Source of the DNA: Bacteroidales bacterium
Lineage (GTDB): Bacteria > Bacteroidota > Bacteroidia > Bacteroidales > JAADGE01
Length of the DNA stretch: 53,249 nucleotides
Assembly: GCA_021108035.1 (NCBI GenBank)
Contig: JAIORQ010000017.1
Location: 1-53,249, forward strand
Reading direction: 5' to 3'
The position numbers and the translations under genes were made by a program. The notes under the pieces were generated by a model. It had not been told where the DNA came from. It saw only the letters and a list, made by a program, of their open reading frames with translations, and made no database searches. Numbering within the stretch: position 1 is the stretch's first letter; every line of letters starts with the position of its first letter. Positions 16,912-25,553 of this stretch are shown here, piece after piece.

Positions 16912-18239
16912 TCCAGTTTCTTAATCCTTTTATTTTGCTCAATAATATATAAGGTGAGCTCTTCAATTTTTTGCATTTGTAATTTTATCATTTCGCTTGT
17001 TTCTAATCCGTTTTTAATCATTTCTTTTTCGGAAGGTATATTCGGTAAATGCCCGTGTTCTGTTATGTAATTCTCTGTTTCTTCAATACTTAATAAGCTG
17101 TAATCTTTTTTGAATACATTGTCTTTCCATTCGCTTAATTCAATTATTACTTCTTCGGCTGATATTTTTCCGTTTACTGATAGTTTTGAGCTTGGATTTA
17201 TTGTACCTATACCGACATTTCCGCCGGTCGGATTAATAATTAAATTTGAATATCCTCCTGCTTTTTCATCTTTTGTTTTAAAGTAGTAACTTTTAATATA
17301 GCATGTATTTTCATCTGTTCCCATTACCAGTACTCTTTTATCTCCTGCAATTGCAAAAGGGTGCGGTATTGAAGACCACATACCGCCGTTTACATCTCCT
17401 TCTCGGTTAATTTGTAATCCGGCATAAGTGCCGTAACCGGAAGGTGTGCTTCCAATTTGAACATTACCTGTATTAAAATAAATATTATTTCCGTTTTCAT
17501 CCCAAGGTGATGATTCAAAAATTTGTCCGTTTTGCAACAAATTACCTGTGAAATTCAAATCACCGCTTACATCTAATTTTGCAGAAGGATTTGTTGTTCC
17601 TATGCCTACATTACCGCCGGTATAATAAATGCCGCCTAATCTTTCTGTCCAAGGCGAGTTTGAGAACTCTTGCCCGTTTTGTAACAAATTACCGCTGAAG
17701 TTCAAATCTCCGTTAACGTCTAATGTTGCAATCGGCTCTGTTGTTCCTATACCAACTTTCCCGAATGTTCCCTGCCCGCTGCTTGAACCTACGAAAAAAG
17801 TTGGTATATCACTTTGAAAACCTACCATAAAACTGCTTGAAATATTGTTTACAAGATGATAATTTGAGGTGCCTTCACCGATAACATAACTATAAGAATA
17901 AAGAGCATCCACTTGATTCCCTATGGCAATTGCTCCTGTTCCTAAAGCAGTTGAATGAGAACCAATAGCTGCAGACCAAAATCCTTGGGCATTTGCATTT
18001 AATCCTAAAGCTGTAGAATATCGCCCTGTAGCATCACAATCTTTACCGTTTGCAAAAGATGCGTAACCTGATGAAACAGAATTATAACCTGATACAAATG
18101 AATATGTTCCGCTTGATGTATTTTCTGTCCCTAATGCACTTGCATACTCTCCGTCAATTTTATTTTCTCCGTAGTTTACTTGTGCGTTTAGACCGAACAC
18201 AAACAGTATTGCCGGTATTATTATTGTCAATTTTTTCAT
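16887..18239 (-). CDS. Trimeric adhesin/tail-fibre-like protein with S74-type C-terminal chaperone domain
   Basis: The 450-residue product has a signal peptide (MKKLTIIIPAILFVFGLNAQ). It is followed by YadA-head-like left-handed repeats (SALGTENTSSG, FVSGYNS, TALGLNA, AIGSHSTALG) and GIGTTEP/LDVNGDLNF modules typical of phage-tail-like fibres. The C-terminal part (ISAEEVIIELSEW, HLPNIPSEKEM, and a heptad coiled coil to the end) matches the region found in tail-fibre proteins with an intramolecular chaperone (peptidase S74). It is probably a trimeric surface fibre. The last residues AVGGRQ are encoded by a heptamer tandem array, so the natural end has been altered. It forms a paralog pair with the next gene upstream. 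Confidence 0.75.
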   Translation of the reverse strand: MKKLTIIIPAILFVFGLNAQVNYGENKIDGEYASALGTENTSSGTYSFVSGYNSVSSGYASFANGKDCDATGRYSTALGLNANAQGFWSAAIGSHSTALGTGAIAIGNQVDALYSYSYVIGEGTSNYHLVNNISSSFMVGFQSDIPTFFVGSSSGQGTFGKVGIGTTEPIATLDVNGDLNFSGNLLQNGQEFSNSPWTERLGGIYYTGGNVGIGTTNPSAKLDVSGDLNFTGNLLQNGQIFESSPWDENGNNIYFNTGNVQIGSTPSGYGTYAGLQINREGDVNGGMWSSIPHPFAIAGDKRVLVMGTDENTCYIKSYYFKTKDEKAGGYSNLIINPTGGNVGIGTINPSSKLSVNGKISAEEVIIELSEWKDNVFKKDYSLLSIEETENYITEHGHLPNIPSEKEMIKNGLETSEMIKLQMQKIEELTLYIIEQNKRIKKLEDAVGGRQ

Positions 18240-18301
18240 GTTTTTGAAATTTGAAATTATATATTAGATGTTTGAAAATGCCTGATAATGTTGTAACAAG
18301 A

Positions 18302-19330
18302 TTATTGAAAAATTATGGTTTCAGAGAATACTTTATTTTTTTTAAATAATATTGATACTATATAAGTGCCACTTTTTATATTTCCAAGATTTAAATTAAT
18401 TTTTTCTGAATTAAAATCGTGATATTCAAAAATTAATTTACCGCTTATATCAGAAATCCATAAATTACTTATGTCAGAATAATTTTTGTAATAAATTTCA
18501 ATATAATCACTTGCAGGATTTGGTTTTATTATTGGATTTATTTCTTTTTCAGGCACTGCAACTTTTAATAAAGTATTGCAATCAATATTTTCAAAATTCA
18601 GTTGTCCGCTGTTATCGACTTTGCCTTTCCAACATTGCCCGTCCGGTGATTTCATAATAATACCTGAATTAATATCTTCCAAATAAATATCTCCTTCTGA
18701 AATATGCAGTTTTGTTTCCGGTGCATTTGTTCCTATTCCAACATTACCAAAATCATAATAAATGTTATCTCCTGTTTCTTCCCATTTTGAATTTACGAAA
18801 GGTTGACCATCTTGTAACAAGTTACCGGTAAAATTCAAATCACCGTTTACATCTAATGTTGCAATAGGTTCTGTTGTTCCTATACCTACTTTTCCGAAAG
18901 TGCCGTGTCCGCTGCTTGAGCCTACAAAAAATGTTGGTATGTCGCTTTCAAAACCAACCATAAAACTGCTTGAAATATTATTTATAAGATGATAACCGGA
19001 TTGTCCTTTACCGATAACAAAATTGTATGAACCTGTTGCATCTACTTTATTACCGATTGCAGTTGCACCGGCACTTGTTGCAGTTGAAAGTGTGCCCATT
19101 ACAAATGCTCCGTGAGCTGTTACCGTATTGCCGTATCCTAAAGATGAGGAATAATTGCCTGATACTTCTGAATTATAACCTGATACAAAAGAATTGGTTC
19201 CTGAAGAAGTGTTTTCTTCTCCGAGAGCACTGGCATTGCTGCCGGTTATAGTATTATTATAATAATTTACTTGTGCGTTTATGCTTAAAGTAAATATTAA
19301 TGCCGGTATTATTATTGTTAATTTTTTCAT
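18302..19330 (-). CDS. Head-repeat adhesin with T9SS C-terminal sorting domain
   Basis: The 342-residue product has almost the same signal peptide, YadA-like head repeats and GIGTTEPIATLDVNGDLNF module as the gene 62 bases downstream. Its C-terminus is different: a T9SS type A sorting domain (IIKPNPASDYIEIYY, WISDISGKLIF, NIKSGTYIVSILF) replaces the chaperone/coiled-coil region. It is predicted to be exported and attached to the cell surface by T9SS. The pair looks like a duplication followed by a swap of the C-terminal module. Confidence 0.75.
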   Translation of the reverse strand: MKKLTIIIPALIFTLSINAQVNYYNNTITGSNASALGEENTSSGTNSFVSGYNSEVSGNYSSSLGYGNTVTAHGAFVMGTLSTATSAGATAIGNKVDATGSYNFVIGKGQSGYHLINNISSSFMVGFESDIPTFFVGSSSGHGTFGKVGIGTTEPIATLDVNGDLNFTGNLLQDGQPFVNSKWEETGDNIYYDFGNVGIGTNAPETKLHISEGDIYLEDINSGIIMKSPDGQCWKGKVDNSGQLNFENIDCNTLLKVAVPEKEINPIIKPNPASDYIEIYYKNYSDISNLWISDISGKLIFEYHDFNSEKINLNLGNIKSGTYIVSILFKKNKVFSETIIFQ

Positions 19331-19384
19331 TTTTTTGAATTTAGATTATATATATCAAATATTGCGGCAAATCTTGTTTGTTTC

Positions 19385-19458
19385 TCCGGAGGTTGAGCGA
19401 AGGCGAAACCGGTTATCGTATTATGTAAGCCCGGTTTCGACACCGCTCAACCTCCGGA
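19385..19458. repeat. 74-base REP-like inverted repeat
   Basis: Perfect 15-base outer arms (TCCGGAGGTTGAGCG at 19385-19399 and its complement at 19444-19458), and inner arms GCGAAACCGG (19403-19412) against CCGGTTTCGA (19431-19440). It lies between two co-directional minus-strand genes and could act as a dispersed REP element or mRNA 3' stabiliser. Confidence 0.8.
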
Positions 19459-19464
19459 TTTACA

Positions 19465-21039
19465 TCACTGTCTGATAAATTTCCCGCTTGAAACAACCCG
19501 CTCATCATTCGTTATCTCATAAATATAAACACCCGAATTAAGATTACTGATATTTAATTGCAATGTGTTGCCTGCATTCGGTAAACGATAGTCGTATATC
19601 TTTTTGCCCGTGCTGTTATATAATTTTATTCTTGTTTGTCCTCTCGTCTGCTCCCACAACTGACGGGTTAACCCGTCAGTTATTTCGCCGGATACTTCAG
19701 TTATTTTGCTGATTGTTCCGTTGAAAGGTATGCGAATATTTACAATATCACATGCAGGGTTAGGATAAACAAGAGCATTATCTTCTTGCTCCTCAATATC
19801 AAAAACCTGTACAGGCGGTAAACCGAGTTCATCGCGGCTTACATAATATACAACCAAATTACCGTAGCAATCAGTTTCAGGTGAAGCGGCTTTTCCGTAT
19901 ATAATTGCACCCCCGTCTTTTGCAGTTAATACACCGAAAATATCATAACTCATATCTCCGCCGAGTGATTTATATGCAACTTGATTTAATGCAGTATCAA
20001 CAACATATAATTCTATACTGTCGGGGTTTTCACAATTGAAATAATCCCAAATATATCCCGTAATATAAATGCTGTTTTCATCTGCATAAGACATACATTG
20101 GCTGTAAGCATGTTGGTCAAAAGTATCAACTTTATTTAAAAATAAATATTCCGAAATATTTGCCAATGTATCACAACGGTAAACACCAAGGCCTTTATCT
20201 GTACTATTATCACTTATTCTCATACTGCTTCCCATCATAAATGTTTTATCGGGATACCAATATGCATGTGATAAATCTCCACTAACTATATAATCATATG
20301 AACTGTAATAATTAATACATTCAGCGGTTAAATCCGGTTTAAGTACATAACATTCAAAAAAACCGTATAATTGTGTTGTAAATTCAAGTATCAGATAATT
20401 ATCTGATTCGGGTATTTTTTCAAAATCATAAACATATACATTTCTTTGATAATGATAGAACCTTGTTTCAATTGTATCTCCTTCTTGTGTAAATCTGAAT
20501 AATCCCAAATCTGTTTTATTTGAACTGCTACCTGTGAACCTTTCAGCAGAAACAGCAAGTAAAATATTACCGTTTTCTTCTTGCAGTAAACCCGCAAAAC
20601 CTAAACTTTTATATGTGCTGTTATAATTATATTCTTTTTCTATAATTAGATTAAGGTTTTCATCAAAGATGTATGCTATTAGTTTATATTGCTCATTTGT
20701 TCCGTTAAAATCAGTAGGTCCTTTTCTGCCCAAAATAAAATAGTTACCGTTATCTAATTGTATTATATCATTGTAAACTGTATTTGTATCTTGTGGAGCT
20801 GATGTTCTTACATAAGAATAATCACCTTCCGGTGTCATTCTGAAAATAAATCCGTCAACTTCATTATTGTTTTGAGGTTTAATAATTTGTCCGACAATTA
20901 TAGTATTTCCATTATTATCAACAATTCCATGAATAGGAGTTAAATTATCCTCAATTTCCCATTCTGTGCGAAATGATTCTTGTGAGAATGCCGGAATGAC
21001 AGACAGAAATATGAATATTAATTTTAATATTGTTTTCAT
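19465..21039 (-). CDS. T9SS-sorted secreted protein with beta-propeller-like repeats
   Basis: The 524-residue product has a signal peptide (MKTILKLIFIFLSVIPAFSQ). A body of repeated blades with GNTIIVGQI, GNYFILGRK, GNILLAVSA and GGAIIYGKA signatures suggests a propeller of the kind common in T9SS cargo. The C-terminal type A sorting domain (VYPNPACDIVNIRI, LYNSTGKKIYDY, LNSGVYIYEIT) follows. Between the first two sorting-domain strands there is an unusual stretch (ITDGLTRQLWEQTRGQTR) that contains a perfect 24-base palindrome at 19658-19681 and looks inserted in frame. Cargo function is unknown. Confidence 0.75.
   Translation of the reverse strand: MKTILKLIFIFLSVIPAFSQESFRTEWEIEDNLTPIHGIVDNNGNTIIVGQIIKPQNNNEVDGFIFRMTPEGDYSYVRTSAPQDTNTVYNDIIQLDNGNYFILGRKGPTDFNGTNEQYKLIAYIFDENLNLIIEKEYNYNSTYKSLGFAGLLQEENGNILLAVSAERFTGSSSNKTDLGLFRFTQEGDTIETRFYHYQRNVYVYDFEKIPESDNYLILEFTTQLYGFFECYVLKPDLTAECINYYSSYDYIVSGDLSHAYWYPDKTFMMGSSMRISDNSTDKGLGVYRCDTLANISEYLFLNKVDTFDQHAYSQCMSYADENSIYITGYIWDYFNCENPDSIELYVVDTALNQVAYKSLGGDMSYDIFGVLTAKDGGAIIYGKAASPETDCYGNLVVYYVSRDELGLPPVQVFDIEEQEDNALVYPNPACDIVNIRIPFNGTISKITEVSGEITDGLTRQLWEQTRGQTRIKLYNSTGKKIYDYRLPNAGNTLQLNISNLNSGVYIYEITNDERVVSSGKFIRQ
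19658..19681. repeat. 24-base perfect palindrome inside a T9SS sorting domain gene
   Basis: Half-site AACTGACGGGTT is followed by its exact reverse complement. It encodes most of ITDGLTRQL. Its length is a multiple of 3, so removing it keeps the frame. There is no paralog in the window to prove insertion. Confidence 0.7.
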
Positions 21040-21055
21040 CTTATTGATTTATTAT

Positions 21056-21090
21056 AAGTTGCACAGCACCTTTGAGGTGCTTTGCAACTT
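21056..21090. repeat. 16-base-pair hairpin with AGGTGC core
   Basis: Arms 21056-21071 and 21075-21090 (AAGTTGCACAGCACCT, one mismatch) with a 3-base loop. It lies between two minus-strand genes, 3' of the lipoprotein gene. A related arm (AGGTGCAAAGCAACT) occurs at 35203. Confidence 0.75.
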
Positions 21091-21124
21091 AATTTAAAGT
21101 CATCGTATCAATTATTAAATGAAA

Positions 21125-22099
21125 TTATAAATCAATCGGAAGAGGATTATCAATAATACTTACTTGCACCCAATAACGATGTGCATAAGTTAGTACATTT
21201 TGATGTCGAAGTGCTGTATTGTCTATCCCACCCTGATTATATGTCCATGGTTCCCCATTAATTATACAATTTACAAGTACATAGGTTGCAAAAGGATAAT
21301 TATATTCTTGAGGTATTATTTCATATATCAGTTCATATTCATTATCATAATAATAATTCATATCTTCAGATTGTAATTGCATTTCTTCATCCGTAAAGTA
21401 GTCTCCTTCTTCATCGGGGTAAAAGAACATTAAATTATCGCCTTGTACATCTTGGTATTCGTTTCCTTCTAATGTTATCGGATCTTGGAATTCAAGTATA
21501 AGTCTCCAGCCCGGTCCGGGATGATCACACCAATCATATAAAGGATTATTTGCTGCTATTGTATTTGCAATGGTGTCGCCGCCGTCCATAATACCTTCAT
21601 ATTGTGTTCCTGTGCATTGACCCATATTTTCACCATAGTACCAGCAATTTGTAAAATTATCGGAGTCGGGTTCTCCGACTTTTCCGGTTGTAACATTTAC
21701 ATCTATGGTGCTTCCGCTTTTATCTTCTTCGTTAATGCTTAATGTTACAAGAATTAAACCTTTATCGGCAAAGCCAGTGTTAATATAGGCTTGTCTTACT
21801 TGGTTTATCATTTCGGCATATGCTGCATTTACTTCAGCCATGGTAACATTTCCGTTTTCATCTGCTTGTAATTGAAAACTTACAACATCATTTTGTCTTT
21901 CTCCGTATTCTTCAAAAGGAAAACCGTGTGATGCATTAATTAAAAGTTCCATGTTTTCGAGTGCATCTGCAAGAGGCATGTTTTCACCGCTTTTATTTAT
22001 CATATTTGCTTTAAAAGCAAGAATTTGTTCTGCAAGTGCGGTTCCGTCTTCGTAATCTTTTGTTTGTTCGTTTAATTCGTTTTTATTGCAGGAGTACAT
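21125..22099 (-). CDS. Predicted lipoprotein of unknown function, with damaged or non-ATG start
   Basis: I do not recognise the family. From the first ATG (22099) the product has 324 residues and begins MYSCNKNE. Reading further upstream in the same frame, codons from 22165 give IKKIKKLLLIITSIIAVAS and then IILMYSC, a textbook lipoprotein signal peptide with lipobox Cys. The codon where ATG is expected is ATA (22163-22165), and an in-frame stop lies just beyond it at 22175-22177. So the functional protein probably starts at an ATA/ATT codon, or the start has been mutated. The mature part is acidic, with Asn/Asp-rich loops. It is co-directional with the T9SS gene 85 bases downstream. Confidence 0.6.
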   Translation of the reverse strand: MYSCNKNELNEQTKDYEDGTALAEQILAFKANMINKSGENMPLADALENMELLINASHGFPFEEYGERQNDVVSFQLQADENGNVTMAEVNAAYAEMINQVRQAYINTGFADKGLILVTLSINEEDKSGSTIDVNVTTGKVGEPDSDNFTNCWYYGENMGQCTGTQYEGIMDGGDTIANTIAANNPLYDWCDHPGPGWRLILEFQDPITLEGNEYQDVQGDNLMFFYPDEEGDYFTDEEMQLQSEDMNYYYDNEYELIYEIIPQEYNYPFATYVLVNCIINGEPWTYNQGGIDNTALRHQNVLTYAHRYWVQVSIIDNPLPIDL

Positions 22100-22274
22100 T
22101 AAAATTATACTTGCAACTGCAATAATTGATGTAATGATTAATAATAACTTTTTTATTTTTTTTATGTTTAATTTTTAATTGTTTAGTGTTTAACTGTTTA
22201 GTGTTTAATTGTTAACTAAAGACTGACAACTGTCAATTCATTCAGTAAAAACAATGATTTTTAAGGAGGTTTAT

Positions 22275-22406
22275 ATGCTTGCTCTCTCTACAGCTGTTGG
22301 AGTTATGAGAATATTGTTTAGCAGTATTTTATTTTGTTTCGGCATTTTTTGGTTTTTTGGTAATACAACAATAAGAATATTTTATTTCTTAAAAAAATAT
22401 ATTTGA
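22275..22406 (+). CDS. Small hydrophobic ORF (43 residues) with a consensus ribosome-binding site
   Basis: A 43-codon frame starts at the ATG 22275, five bases after AAGGAGG (22263-22269), a perfect Shine-Dalgarno sequence that is unusual in this phylum. The product has a short N-terminus MLALSTAVGVMR, one strongly hydrophobic helix (ILFSSILFCFGIFWFF) and a basic end FLKKYI, so a single-span membrane peptide is plausible. No neighbour shares its operon. It could be a small membrane protein, a type I toxin-like peptide or chance. Confidence 0.35.
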   Translation: MLALSTAVGVMRILFSSILFCFGIFWFFGNTTIRIFYFLKKYI

Positions 22407-22521
22407 GTTTGAAAACAGTATTCTTAATTTTGATATTTGAATTTTTATACAAGCTTGTCCCGTTAGATTAATTGCAACAGCAATTACCATATTGGTAAAA
22501 AGGTTTAAGCTTGATTGGTTG

Positions 22522-22670
22522 CCGTGCCGTTAGGTACGGGATATTAATTTAAAAAATATCTTTTGTCTTAAAATATGGTTTTGTAAGTGTATGTTATATC
22601 CCGTACCTAACGGCACGGAGGATAAACGAATTGTTTTTTTTCCAATATTTAGTCCGTCATCTGACGGACT
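22522..22670. repeat. Repeat cluster: 23-base perfect inverted repeat and adjacent palindrome
   Basis: Arms 22522-22544 (begins CCGTGCCGTTAGGTACGG) and 22596-22618 are perfect inverted copies of 23 bases with a 51-base spacer. A second hairpin, AGTCCGTCA-TC-TGACGGACT, lies at 22651-22670. The gap 22407-22770 otherwise holds no gene; it provides the leader of the ClpB-like gene. Confidence 0.8.
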
Positions 22671-22770
22671 GAAATATATTTTTCACAGCACCTCAAAAAA
22701 AATTTAGCCTTCATACATGCTTTTTGGAAATTTGAATTTTAATAAATACTTTTACATTAAAACAAACAAA

Positions 22771-25527
22771 ATGGATTATAACGATTTTACTAAAGTTGCA
22801 CAAAATGCTTTAAGAAAAGGTACTGATATAGCAAAAGTCCTTAAGCATACACATATTGAGAACATCCACATCTTAAAAGGAATCATTGAAACGGATAATA
22901 ATGTAACTCCTTTTATTTTCAGAAGATTGGGAATAAAAATAAGTGAGTTTGAAAATAATTTGGTTGAAATCTATAAAAATTTTGATATACTGAAGGAAAA
23001 TGAAAAGCTTAAAATATCAAAAAATGTGGATAAATCTTTAAACAAAGCAAAACAAATCTCAAAATCTTTAAAAGATGATTATATTTCTATTGAGCATATA
23101 TTATCAGGAATACTGTTAACAGGAGATATATCTTCAAATCTTATGCTTAAAAAAGGTTTCAATCAAGAAATGATTGAAAGTGCTATAAAAGAACTTCGAA
23201 AAAATCCGATAAAAAAGGAAGATACTACTGAAAAGTTTGAAACTTTAAACAAGTATGCTGTTAACATGATTAATAAAATCAAAAGCGGCAAATCAGATCC
23301 TATAATCGGACGAATTGATGAAATAAGACGTGTATTACAAATTATTTCAAGGAAAACTAAAAATAACCCGATAATAATCGGCGAACCCGGAGTAGGCAAA
23401 ACAGCAATTGTAGAAGGTTTAGCTCAACGAATTGTAAAAGGAGATGTTCCCGAGAACCTAAAAAACAATATTATTTTTTCTTTAGACTTGGGGTCGATTA
23501 TTGCCGGAGCATCAAAACAAGGAGAATTAGAATCCCGTTTAAAATCCATTATTAAAGAAGTTAATGAATCAGCAGGTGAAGTTATATTATTTATTGATGA
23601 AATTCATTTGCTTGTAGGAACGGGTAAATCCGGAGGAAAACCGGGAGCTGCTGATATATTGAAACCGGCATTAGCAAGAGGAGAATTGAGAGCAATAGGT
23701 GCAACAACCATTAATGAATACAAAAAATACTTTGAAAAAGATAAAGCGCTTGACAGAAGATTTCAAAAAATTATTGTTGAAGAACCGTCAATTGATGACT
23801 GTATATCAATATTAAGAGGAATAAAAGAGAAATATCAAACTTTCCATAAAGTAAGAATAAAAGATGAAGCTGTTATTGCAGCCGTTGAGTTATCAGACAG
23901 ATATATAAGCGATCGCTTTTTACCGGATAAAGCAATAGACCTAATGGATGAAGCGTCTTCAAAATTAAGATTGGAGATAAATACTTTACCTTCTGAAATT
24001 GATGAACTTGAAAGAAAAATAATTATTCTGAAAACAGAAAAAGCTCAATTGAAAAAAGAAGATAATGAAACTGCCGTTAAAGAGCTTTCTAATAAGATTT
24101 CTGACCTAAGTGATAAATGTACAAATTACAGAGCAATTTGGGAATCGGAAAAAACTTTAATCAATGAGATAATCAGTAAAAGAAAATTAATTGCAGATTA
24201 TAAAATTCAAGCAGAAAAATCAAAAGAAGAAGGCGATTTTGAGACTGCAGCTAAAATAACATATAAAGATATTGAAGACGAAAAAAAGTTATTGGAAAAT
24301 TTAAATAATGAACTTGATAAAAACAGATCAGAAGTAATTTTATCAAAAGAATTTGTTGACAGAGAGCTGATAGCAGAACTGATATCTGATATTACAGGTA
24401 TTCCTGTCAGTAAAATGACAAAAAGTGAAAGTGAAAAGCTTATTAATTTAGAAAAAGAACTCGGCAAACGTGTAATCGGGCAAAAAGAAGCTATACGAGC
24501 CGTTTCTGAAGCTGTCAGAAGAAGCAGAGCCGGTTTACAGGATAAAGGTAAACCAATCGGTTCCTTTATTTTTCTCGGAACAACAGGTGTAGGGAAAACA
24601 GAATTAGCAAAAGCTCTTGCAGAATTCCTTTTTGATGATGAAAAAAATATAGTACGTATTGATATGTCTGAATATCAAGAAAAGCATACAGTTTCCAGAT
24701 TAATAGGCTCACCTCCGGGTTATGTAGGATATGATGAAGGTGGTCAACTGACTGAAGCTGTTCGGATGAAACCTTATTCAGTTGTACTGTTAGATGAAAT
24801 TGAAAAGGCTCATAAAGATATTTTCAATACTTTCCTTCAAGTTCTTGACGACGGTCATCTGACAGACAGCCAAGGGCGAACTGTAAATTTTAAAAACACA
24901 TTGATAATTATGACTTCTAATGCCGGTTCGGATAAGATCAATAAAAGTTTTGAAAAAATGACCTCTTCTAATTATAAGGAAGTTATTATTAAAACAAAAC
25001 AAGAAGTTTCACAAGTACTGAAAGAAACAATGCGACCGGAATTTCTGAATCGTATAGATGAAATTATAATGTTTATGCCGCTCTCTTTGAACAGTATAAG
25101 TAAAATTGTTGAACTTCAGCTTAACAGCTTAAAGAAAAAACTTAAAAAAGATGACATAAGAATAAATTTTACAAAAAAGGCTGTAAGTGTATTATCAAGA
25201 TTAAGTTATAATCCTCAATTCGGAGCAAGACCTGTTAAGAGAACTATTCAAAAACACATTTTGAATGAATTATCAGAACAAATACTAAAAAACGAGGTTG
25301 ATAAAAAAAAGATCATCAATATTGATCTGAAAGATTCAAAACTAATCTTCAATAATGTTACCGATCAAGAATTGGAAAAGATTCTTGCTGATCAGAAATT
25401 GGTAACTGATAAAAAGGAAAAACACGAAACAGAAACAGATACTGAAAATGAAACAACCATAAAAAAAGACAGCGGATTTTGGAAAAGATTCGGAAATTGG
25501 TTCAAAAATATTTTCGGAAATAAATAA
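22771..25527 (+). CDS. clpB: ClpB-like AAA+ disaggregase
   Basis: A cytosolic Hsp100 chaperone that extracts polypeptides from aggregates with DnaK. The start at 22771 ([17 protein letters not shown]) is chosen because the Clp N-domain begins there; an upstream ATG at 22717 adds 18 unrelated residues. The 918 residues comprise the N-domain, a first AAA module (Walker A GEPGVGKT near 204-211), a coiled-coil middle domain of ClpB length with the [11 protein letters not shown] motif, a second AAA module (GTTGVGKT near 604-611, [13 protein letters not shown]) and a C-terminal domain. After it come an acidic linker and an odd aromatic/basic tail, [18 protein letters not shown], not found in ordinary ClpB. 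The long middle domain argues against ClpC/ClpA. Confidence 0.85.
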   Translation: MDYNDFTKVAQNALRKGTDIAKVLKHTHIENIHILKGIIETDNNVTPFIFRRLGIKISEFENNLVEIYKNFDILKENEKLKISKNVDKSLNKAKQISKSLKDDYISIEHILSGILLTGDISSNLMLKKGFNQEMIESAIKELRKNPIKKEDTTEKFETLNKYAVNMINKIKSGKSDPIIGRIDEIRRVLQIISRKTKNNPIIIGEPGVGKTAIVEGLAQRIVKGDVPENLKNNIIFSLDLGSIIAGASKQGELESRLKSIIKEVNESAGEVILFIDEIHLLVGTGKSGGKPGAADILKPALARGELRAIGATTINEYKKYFEKDKALDRRFQKIIVEEPSIDDCISILRGIKEKYQTFHKVRIKDEAVIAAVELSDRYISDRFLPDKAIDLMDEASSKLRLEINTLPSEIDELERKIIILKTEKAQLKKEDNETAVKELSNKISDLSDKCTNYRAIWESEKTLINEIISKRKLIADYKIQAEKSKEEGDFETAAKITYKDIEDEKKLLENLNNELDKNRSEVILSKEFVDRELIAELISDITGIPVSKMTKSESEKLINLEKELGKRVIGQKEAIRAVSEAVRRSRAGLQDKGKPIGSFIFLGTTGVGKTELAKALAEFLFDDEKNIVRIDMSEYQEKHTVSRLIGSPPGYVGYDEGGQLTEAVRMKPYSVVLLDEIEKAHKDIFNTFLQVLDDGHLTDSQGRTVNFKNTLIIMTSNAGSDKINKSFEKMTSSNYKEVIIKTKQEVSQVLKETMRPEFLNRIDEIIMFMPLSLNSISKIVELQLNSLKKKLKKDDIRINFTKKAVSVLSRLSYNPQFGARPVKRTIQKHILNELSEQILKNEVDKKKIINIDLKDSKLIFNNVTDQELEKILADQKLVTDKKEKHETETDTENETTIKKDSGFWKRFGNWFKNIFGNK

Positions 25528-25530
25528 AAA

Positions 25531-25548
25531 AACCGGCAACAGCCGGTT
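25531..25548. terminator. Bidirectional terminator between convergent genes
   Basis: AACCGGC (25531-25537), loop AACA, GCCGGTT (25542-25548), with A-rich sequence on the left and T-rich on the right. It can serve both the plus-strand clpB-like gene and the minus-strand OmpA-family gene that ends at 25554. Confidence 0.9.
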
Positions 25549-25553
25549 TTAAA

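Noticed and set aside
22771-25527. ClpC or ClpA identity for the Hsp100 protein
   Set aside because: The middle domain is of ClpB length and sequence type ([11 protein letters not shown]), so ClpB-like is preferred.
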